From contig JAGGSM010000042.1 in NCBI GenBank assembly GCA_021159105.1, forward strand, positions 1 to 10,225: DNA of 10,225 nt. The letters run 5' to 3'. The notes under the pieces were generated by a model. That model searched no databases. It saw only the letters and a list, made by a program, of their open reading frames with translations, and was not told where the DNA came from. The DNA is from Candidatus Bipolaricaulota bacterium. GTDB lineage: Bacteria > Bipolaricaulota > Bipolaricaulia > UBA7950 > UBA9294. A program made the translations under genes and the position numbers. Each line of letters begins with the position of its first letter. Position 1 is the stretch's first letter. Positions 6,084 through 10,225 of the stretch are shown piece after piece.

Positions 6084-6100
6084 CAGTGTGTTGTTATGAT
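6072..6100 (+). promoter_or_regulatory. Internal promoter before yhbD with motif copy 3
   Basis: TATGAT (6095-6100), preceded by TGT, makes an extended -10. The -35 is weak: GGGCAT at 17-base spacing, or TGGGCA at 18. Motif copy 3 (6081-6096) overlaps the -10 exactly as at the other two promoters. Transcription would start near 6107, right at the ribosome binding site for the GTG at 6117. If this promoter is inactive, the site may still act as an operator within the operon. Confidence 0.45.
6079..6098 (+). promoter_or_regulatory. Shared operator-like motif, copy 3 (yhbD), best palindrome
   Basis: CATAACA-GTGTGT-TGTTATG has perfect 7-bp inverted arms around a 6-bp centre. The core at 6081-6096 is TAACAGTGTGTTGTTA, matching the consensus of the three copies. 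It overlaps the stop codon of the 59-aa gene and lies about 20 bases before the yhbD start. Confidence 0.65.
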
Positions 6101-6116
6101 GGAGAGGGAGGCTAGC

Positions 6117-6887
6117 GTGGATGAAGAGAGGCTGATCTCGAAGAAGGAAGTCCTAGAGAAGCTCGGTATCTCTTATGGTCAGCTCTATCGCTGGAAACGG
6201 AAGGGGTTGATCCCTGAGAGTTGGTTCATTCGCCGCGCAACTTTCACCGGGCAGGAGACGTTCTTCCCCCGCGACAAGATCATTGCCCGCATCGAGCGGA
6301 TCGTGGAGATGAAGGAATCCCATCCCCTCGATGATCTTGCTGATCTGATCACTGCCAAAGTGAACGATAAGCTGGAGGTGGCGTTCTCCAAGCTCCGTAA
6401 TCTGGGATGGCTCGACGACGAAGTGATCAGGGTCTGCCATTTGGGCGATGATCAATCCATGCTCTCGCTGCAGGAGACACTGTGCATCGGTGTCCTCAGC
6501 CAGTTGGAGCAGAAGGCCAGGAAGGAGGAGATCGATCTGGTGAAGCAAACCCTCGACAGAGCCGTGGGCGCTGATTTGATCGATAGAATCCGTCAGGAGA
6601 GGCTCATGTTGTACCTGCTTCGCAAGCGACTTGCCGCCGCAGGGATCACAGCGGAGATCAGCCTTGCTGCGATATCTGCGCCGGAAGCGATGTTCGATCC
6701 CGAGACTGAGGTTGTACAGTCGGTGGACCTTCAGATGCTGCTCGAACAGATCAAGCTCGATCTTGCTAGGGAGAAGGGATGCTCGGAAGAAGAGGAGCAA
6801 GAGCGGGCCGAAAGAGAACAGGAGCGCCTGGAAGAGGAGCAAGAGCGTCTGGCTGAAGAGAGAGAAGAGGCCAAGGAGGAGGAATGA
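6117..6887 (+). CDS. yhbD: YhbD-like protein: MerR-type HTH plus charged coiled-coil tail
   Basis: This 256-aa protein matches what I know of B. subtilis YhbD (DUF4004 family). Residues 5-60 form a MerR-like winged helix-turn-helix (LISKKEVLEKLGISYGQLYR, then WKRKGLIPESWF, then FTGQETFFPRDKI), a probable DNA-binding domain. The middle part (about 70-220) is helical and not recognised. The last 35 residues are nearly all Glu, Arg, Gln and Leu, a charged coiled coil. Start: the GTG at 6117 has GGGAGG five bases upstream; ATGs at 6096 and 6099 lie in the operator and are rejected. It overlaps the next gene by four bases (ATGA). In B. subtilis the neighbour genes are also bactofilins, which supports both calls. 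It is the only DNA-binding protein in the window and thus the natural candidate to bind the three motif copies; this is inference. Confidence 0.85.
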   Translation: MDEERLISKKEVLEKLGISYGQLYRWKRKGLIPESWFIRRATFTGQETFFPRDKIIARIERIVEMKESHPLDDLADLITAKVNDKLEVAFSKLRNLGWLDDEVIRVCHLGDDQSMLSLQETLCIGVLSQLEQKARKEEIDLVKQTLDRAVGADLIDRIRQERLMLYLLRKRLAAAGITAEISLAAISAPEAMFDPETEVVQSVDLQMLLEQIKLDLAREKGCSEEEEQERAEREQERLEEEQERLAEEREEAKEEE

Positions 6888-7624
6888 GCGAGAAACGAAA
6901 CTCAGCGAGCATCTCGGGTGCGGGAACGATTGGCGGCGGAATCTACGATCGTGTCTCCATCTCCGGTGCAGGCAAGGTCACAGGAGACCTGACGGCAGAG
7001 GACATCAAGATATCGGGAGCTGGCAAGATCCAGGGCAAGGTCGAGGCAACCACTGTCACCGCTTCGGGGAGCGCCGTCTTTTCGCAGGATGTTATCGCCG
7101 AAGAGATGAAGATCAGTGGGAGTGCGCGCGTCGATGGACAGGTGAAGGTCAAGGAGCTGAAGTGTTCCGGCTCGTTCAAGACCGGCAAGGGGATCAGCTC
7201 GGAGTACATAAAGGTGAGCGGGAACCTGAGGACCGAAGGTGATGTGGAAGCGGAGATCTTCAAGGCGAGCGGCGGGTTCAGGATCGGTGGTCTTCTCTCA
7301 GCAGACCGCGTGGAGATCAAGCTCGGTGGCCGTTGTGAGGTGCGCGAGATCGGAGGAGAGAAGATCGAAGTCACTCGTGGTGGGTGGAGAGAGAAAGGGA
7401 TCCTTCTCGATGGCCTTATCAAACTGTTCACCGGAGGGGGAAACGCGGAGCTGCACGCCCAACTGATAGAGGGAGACGAAATCACCCTTGAGGACACAAC
7501 CGCCGATACCGTGCGCGGTAAGACTGTGGAGATAGGTCCTGGATGCAACATTGAAACCGTTGAGTACTCCGAGTCACTGAGAGTGGCGGATGGAGCAACC
7601 GTGAGGAACAGATCCCGTGTTTGA
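6884..7624 (+). CDS. Bactofilin-like / polymer-forming beta-helix protein
   Basis: This 246-aa protein is a repeat protein of the bactofilin (DUF583) type, cytoskeletal proteins that polymerise through a right-handed beta-helix. From about residue 8 to 142 it consists of eight units of 17 residues (the first 16), with the pattern K-I-S-G-x-x-K-h-x-G-x-h-x-A-E-x-h, for example KISGAGKIQGKVEATTV. Gly and hydrophobic residues recur at fixed positions, as expected for one helix turn per unit. After a divergent stretch and a short hydrophobic insert (GILLDGLIKLF, about residues 167-177), more beta-helix-like sequence closes the protein. There is no signal peptide. The ATG overlaps the yhbD stop, with AGGAGG close upstream. 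Position beside yhbD matches the B. subtilis yhbD-bacE-bacF order, where the bactofilins affect motility; the role here is unknown. Confidence 0.85.
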   Translation: MSEKRNSASISGAGTIGGGIYDRVSISGAGKVTGDLTAEDIKISGAGKIQGKVEATTVTASGSAVFSQDVIAEEMKISGSARVDGQVKVKELKCSGSFKTGKGISSEYIKVSGNLRTEGDVEAEIFKASGGFRIGGLLSADRVEIKLGGRCEVREIGGEKIEVTRGGWREKGILLDGLIKLFTGGGNAELHAQLIEGDEITLEDTTADTVRGKTVEIGPGCNIETVEYSESLRVADGATVRNRSRV

Positions 7625-7641
7625 AGGGATCAGGTGACAAA

Positions 7642-7875
7642 ATGATAATCGGGTTCATTCTTGGGGTGGTTGGCGTGGTTATTGGGATTGTGGGTTCGGC
7701 GATCGGCTTCCTATTCAGTCTGGCGGGAAGCGCGGTCACCGGAGTTCTCGTGATTCTTCTGCTCGTTGGAGCTGTGTTGTTCTCGCCCGTCCTCTTCTGG
7801 CTGGCGCTTGGCATCGCGGTTGTCTTCATGATCCGTGGTGCAAGATGGCTTGAGCGCACGCTCAAAGGCTGGTAA
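7642..7875 (+). CDS. Small membrane protein, 77 aa, unknown function
   Basis: The protein is almost wholly hydrophobic and Gly/Val/Ile-rich, with two or three membrane segments, ending in a basic amphipathic tail (IRGARWLERTLKGW). Start: the ATG at 7642 has AGGTGA five to six bases upstream. A TTG at 7621 overlapping the bactofilin stop is possible but lacks comparable support. It lies 17 bp after the bactofilin-like gene and is the last clear gene of the operon. A membrane partner that anchors the bactofilin-like polymer is a reasonable guess. I do not recognise a named family. Confidence 0.7.
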   Translation: MIIGFILGVVGVVIGIVGSAIGFLFSLAGSAVTGVLVILLLVGAVLFSPVLFWLALGIAVVFMIRGARWLERTLKGW

Positions 7876-7922
7876 GCTGCGGTCAAGATCCGATCGTTGA
7901 CGAACTGACTCACACTAACTGA

Positions 7923-8006
7923 ATGAACTGCCGCGCCGCAAGGAAACAGTGCATCAAGAAGCTCTGTAAGAAGCACGCACAAGGGGCGGGGAAGTGCCCC
8001 TTGTAG
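7923..8006 (+). CDS. Possible 27-aa cationic four-cysteine peptide
   Basis: An ATG at 7923 opens a 27-codon frame rich in Lys/Arg with cysteines at positions 3, 10, 15 and 25 (start MNCRAARKQCIKKLCKKH, end GKCPL). The composition is unusual for random sequence at this base content: nine Lys/Arg, four Cys, no acidic residue. Against it, there is no convincing ribosome binding site, and its end coincides with the hairpin at 7979-8004. If real it could be a metal-binding peptide, or a leader peptide for the MFS gene that starts 17 bases later. Confidence is low. Confidence 0.3.
   Translation: MNCRAARKQCIKKLCKKHAQGAGKCPL
7979..8004 (+). other. Perfect 9-bp hairpin just before the second MFS gene
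   Basis: ACAAGGGGC (7979-7987) pairs perfectly with GCCCCTTGT (7996-8004) around an 8-base loop. No T-tract follows (AGGGGATTAAAGG comes next), so it is a poor Rho-independent terminator. It ends 19 bases before the MFS start codon and close to its weak ribosome binding site. It may act as an attenuator or structured leader for the MFS gene, or mark the end of the upstream operon. Confidence 0.5.
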
Positions 8007-8023
8007 GGGATTAAAGGATTGAT

Positions 8024-9292
8024 ATGCCGAAAGAGAGACACCATTGGAAGACCCGTTTCTTCACGATATGGACGGGTCAACAGTTCTCCCTGATCGGCAG
8101 CGCCCTGGTACAGTTTGCTCTTGTTTGGTGGCTGACCAAGACGACCGGATCGGCCACTGTTCTCGCTACGGCAACGCTGGTGGCGATCATTCCACAGGTG
8201 CTGATCGGGCCGTTCGCTGGGCCACTGATCGACCGCTTCAGCAGACGCAAGGTGATGATCATCGCCGACGGCGGGATCGCCCTCGCCTCAGCCGCGCTCG
8301 CCTACCTGTTCTTCGCTGGAATCGCCCAGGTGTGGCACATATACGTAATAATGATCATCCGCGCCATCGGCGGCGGATTCCACTGGCCAGCGATGACAGC
8401 GTCGACCACGCTCATGGTCCCGGACAAGCATCTCACGCGCGTGGCCGGACTCAATCAGACGATGCAAGGGGCGACAAACATCGTCGCCCCTCCTCTCGGG
8501 GCGATCCTCCTTTCGATCCTCCCCATGTACGGGATACTCGGGATAGACGTCTTTACCGCGGCGCTCGCCATCGGTCCCCTGTTCTTCGTCCCCATCCCGC
8601 AGCCAGCGATCGCTGAGGGTGAGGAAGAAATGCCCTACTTCGAACAAATACGGGCTGGATTCCACTACGTGTGGCGTTGGAAGGGGCTCCTATTCGTCAT
8701 TGGGATGGCAATGGTCATCAACTTCGCGGTGCAGCCTGCATTTTCACTCTTGCCTCTGCTGGTAAAAAAGCACTTCTCCGCGGGCGCACTGCAGCTTGGC
8801 TGGTTGGAGTCAGCGTTCGGCATCGGCGTCGTCCTCGGCGGTCTTGCGCTCAGCATTTGGGGAGGCTTTCGCCGCCGCATATTCACGTCGCTCGTCGGGA
8901 TTGTAGGAATGGGAATCGGAATACTCGTCGTTGGCTTCCTTCCGTCGAGTGCTCTTCTCATCGCCCTTGGGCCACTGTTCCTTGTGGGGATCATGAATCC
9001 ACTTGCCAATGGTCCACTGCAATCGCTCATACAATCGACCGTATCTCCAGAGATGCAAGGGCGGGTGTTCACGCTCCTCGGAAGCCTGGTGACAGCCATG
9101 TCTCCGCTCAGCTTGGCCATGGCCGGGCCGATCGCTGACTGGCTTGGGATCCAGTTCTGGTACGTTACCGGCGGGGTGATAATGATCGCCATCGGCGTGA
9201 TCGCGCTCTTCATCCCCAAGGTGATCCACATAGAGGATGAGCACGCCGCGCTCATGGAAGACGCGAGCCCGCGAAGTACAGCAAGCGATTGA
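8024..9292 (+). CDS. MFS exporter, DHA3/MFS_3-like (macrolide-efflux type)
   Basis: This 422-aa integral membrane protein fits a 12-helix MFS exporter of the MFS_3 (DHA3) group, whose members often pump macrolides or other amphiphiles out with proton exchange. Motif A between helices 2 and 3 is seen at about residues 66-76 (GPLIDRFSRRK). Helix 1 starts with FFTIWTGQQFSLIGS, typical of this group. A soluble central loop (about 195-210, with EGEEEMPYFEQI) divides the halves, and the C-terminal tail is short and acidic, ending IHIEDEH and about 17 more residues. The ATG at 8024 has only a modest AAGGA five bases upstream and follows a hairpin, so expression may be regulated or low. A TTGACG at 7897 could be a -35, but no good -10 matches. 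A broken paralogue follows directly. The substrate is unknown. Confidence 0.92.
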   Translation: MPKERHHWKTRFFTIWTGQQFSLIGSALVQFALVWWLTKTTGSATVLATATLVAIIPQVLIGPFAGPLIDRFSRRKVMIIADGGIALASAALAYLFFAGIAQVWHIYVIMIIRAIGGGFHWPAMTASTTLMVPDKHLTRVAGLNQTMQGATNIVAPPLGAILLSILPMYGILGIDVFTAALAIGPLFFVPIPQPAIAEGEEEMPYFEQIRAGFHYVWRWKGLLFVIGMAMVINFAVQPAFSLLPLLVKKHFSAGALQLGWLESAFGIGVVLGGLALSIWGGFRRRIFTSLVGIVGMGIGILVVGFLPSSALLIALGPLFLVGIMNPLANGPLQSLIQSTVSPEMQGRVFTLLGSLVTAMSPLSLAMAGPIADWLGIQFWYVTGGVIMIAIGVIALFIPKVIHIEDEHAALMEDASPRSTASD

Positions 9293-9331
9293 CGTCACGC
9301 TCATGGAATAGGGGCCGCTTGTCCTCTTTGC

Positions 9332-9526
9332 CCGCTTGGGCTCGCAGTCGCAGGGCCGGTCAGCGACTGGCTCGGTGTACAAATATGGTTTGTCATCGCG
9401 GGCATCTTGTGCATCACGGTCGGGCTTATCGGTTTTCTGATCCCGGCAATCGTGCACATCGAAGAGAATCACACTGCAAAGGCAACCGTAGAGACGCCTT
9501 CACACACGGGAGCAGCAGCTGACTGA
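9332..9526 (+). pseudogene. C-terminal remnant of a second, paralogous MFS exporter
   Basis: The frame from 9332 reads PLGLAVAGPVSDWLGVQIWF, continues through a final membrane segment to IVHIEENH, and stops with TGA at 9524-9526 (64 codons). It aligns without gaps to the end of the intact MFS protein upstream (PLSLAMAGPIADWLGIQFWY to VIHIEDEH), about half the residues being identical over the first 47 positions by eye. No start codon or upstream homologous sequence precedes it: the bases from 9293 to 9331 match nothing. It is therefore the tail of a former tandem paralogue. The divergence of the two tails shows that the duplication is old or that the copies came from different sources. Confidence 0.7.
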
Positions 9527-9554
9527 CTTGCCGGTCATGCAGGACTGTCAACTG

Positions 9555-9677
9555 TTAGATGCAATCAAGAGCGACCAGTGCTCCGAAGACCATGACGATG
9601 GCTCCGGCGATCTGATGGAAGCGATGCACCTTCTCACCCCAGAGTATCTTTGAACGAGCAACCATCAGTCGATAGAT
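9555..9677 (-). pseudogene. Possible C-terminal remnant of a LysE-like membrane transporter
   Basis: On the minus strand about 40 codons end with TAA at 9557-9555 and read YRLMVARSKILWGEKVHRFH followed by a hydrophobic helix (IAGAIVMVFGALVAL) and DCI. A basic segment followed by a final Gly-containing membrane helix is how LysE/RhtB-type exporters end. The frame upstream runs into the terminator hairpin and then overlaps the pRiA4b-like gene in another frame, so nothing more of the protein exists. There is no start. The family assignment rests on pattern only and could be wrong. Confidence 0.35.
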
Positions 9678-9716
9678 AGTAAAGAACCCCGCAGCAGAGC
9701 TGCGAGGTTCTTTACT
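9678..9716. terminator. Strong, probably bidirectional terminator
   Basis: AGTAAAGAACC (9678-9688) pairs with GGTTCTTTACT (9706-9716), and CGCAGC (9690-9695) with GCTGCG (9699-9704) around an AGA loop. This gives a 17-bp stem with a single C-A mismatch. The GC-rich core sits next to A-rich and T-rich arms on either side, so each strand ends in a T-rich run after the GC stem. It contains the TAA stop (9714-9712) of the minus-strand gene and would also stop plus-strand transcripts coming from the MFS gene. Confidence 0.8.
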
Positions 9717-10225
9717 CGAACGCCTGGTTCCAGCGTTTTCTTGGGTCGCTGAATTCCACGGCCGAAGGGTTGAAGTCCTCTGCATCGAAGCTTCCCCCAA
9801 TCCACTCAAGCATAGCTTTGTGTTCCGGGTGGCGAGAGTCCGCAATGGCTTCAAGGAACTCTTCGTATCCTCCAGTTCCACCGCAGTCCTCCGGCGGGCA
9901 CTTCCGCTCTCCGGCCAAGCAGTTTGGGTAGGACGTCCCCTTGCGTGCCGGCAAACGAGCTTCCAGTTGCACCACGTGGACCCAACCGTCTCCGAAGTCG
10001 TATTCATAGACTGCAACGGGAGACCAGTAGTTCAAGTAGTCCTCAACGCCAATCTCCCAGCCAGGAAGCGTCTGCTGCCCGGCCTCGTATTCGTCATCAG
10101 GGATCCCTATTTCTACGAGCGTCCCTTGGCGAAGATCAGGAATCCGAAAGGCGTGTAGATGGTAGTCCAGCCATCCCATGGCATCCTGAATGGCGACGTG
10201 GAGATCCCAGAATGAGTAAGTGCTG
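9712..10225 (-). CDS. Plasmid pRiA4b ORF-3-like protein, N-terminus cut by window edge
   Basis: The frame is open from the right edge to the TAA at 9714-9712, about 170 codons without a clear start. Coding clearly continues upstream of the ATG at 10179, because the codons before it read STYSFWDLHVAIQDAMGW, the usual opening of the pRiA4b ORF-3 family (F-DLH--IQ-A-GW---HLH-F). Other family marks are YEYDFGDGWVHVVQLE and the Cys-containing segment CLAGERKCPPEDCGGTGGYE near the middle, with HPEHKAML and FDAEDFNP towards the end. The four clustered cysteines and the DFGD-W motif are typical. The family is widespread in bacteria and plasmids; its biochemical function is not established to my knowledge. 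It ends inside the strong terminator hairpin. Confidence 0.88.
   Translation of the reverse strand, partial: STYSFWDLHVAIQDAMGWLDYHLHAFRIPDLRQGTLVEIGIPDDEYEAGQQTLPGWEIGVEDYLNYWSPVAVYEYDFGDGWVHVVQLEARLPARKGTSYPNCLAGERKCPPEDCGGTGGYEEFLEAIADSRHPEHKAMLEWIGGSFDAEDFNPSAVEFSDPRKRWNQAFE

Noticed and set aside
8044..8616. A 190-codon frame inside the second MFS gene
   Set aside because: Same strand, +2 frame of a clear MFS gene, with the Arg/Asp/His-rich composition of a shadow frame.

Overview
The window comes from a bacterium with moderately high GC content, strong GGAGG-type ribosome binding sites, frequent GTG starts and very short leaders. No rRNA, tRNA or other taxonomic marker is present. The gene set (a TldD/TldE pair, a YhbD-type MerR-like regulator next to a bactofilin-like protein, DHA3-type MFS exporters) is reminiscent of Firmicutes or a candidate phylum, but I cannot place the organism further.

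Left part (1-2449), all minus strand. An MFS exporter (1141-2349) has its own promoter, and a 16-bp palindrome overlaps its predicted start site. Downstream lies a separate two-gene unit: a short FMN nitroreductase (406-903) with an extended -10 promoter, then a hydrophobic membrane protein that runs off the left edge.

Intergenic region (2450-2843). This gene-free stretch of nearly 400 bp separates the divergent MFS and tldD genes. It holds a 178-bp MITE-like element (2597-2774) whose inverted ends are built from a 9-bp unit. The left end is split by a clean 27-bp insertion of a hairpin-forming repeat. A further small hairpin lies at 2786-2806.

Centre (2844-7875), all plus strand. tldD and tldE are translationally coupled and encode the two subunits of the TldD/E metalloprotease. 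After a gap of about 240 bp with a large hairpin comes an operon: a basic 59-aa protein, a YhbD-like MerR-type regulator with a charged coiled-coil tail, a bactofilin-like beta-helix protein made of 17-residue repeats, and a 77-aa membrane protein. The main discovery is a 16-bp sequence, TAACAGTGTNNNGTTA. It occurs three times in the window: in the predicted promoters of tldD, of the 59-aa gene and of yhbD. Each time it sits at the same place between -35 and -10, so that its last two bases begin the -10 hexamer. This suggests one regulator controls both the TldD/E protease and the YhbD/bactofilin operon; the YhbD-like protein is the obvious local candidate.

Right part (7876-10225). A possible 27-aa four-cysteine peptide ends in a perfect 9-bp hairpin just upstream of a second MFS exporter (8024-9292). 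Behind it are two decayed fragments: the C-terminal 64 codons of another MFS paralogue (plus strand) and a C-terminal scrap of a LysE-like membrane protein (minus strand). A strong, probably bidirectional terminator then separates these from a minus-strand pRiA4b ORF-3-like protein that runs off the right edge.
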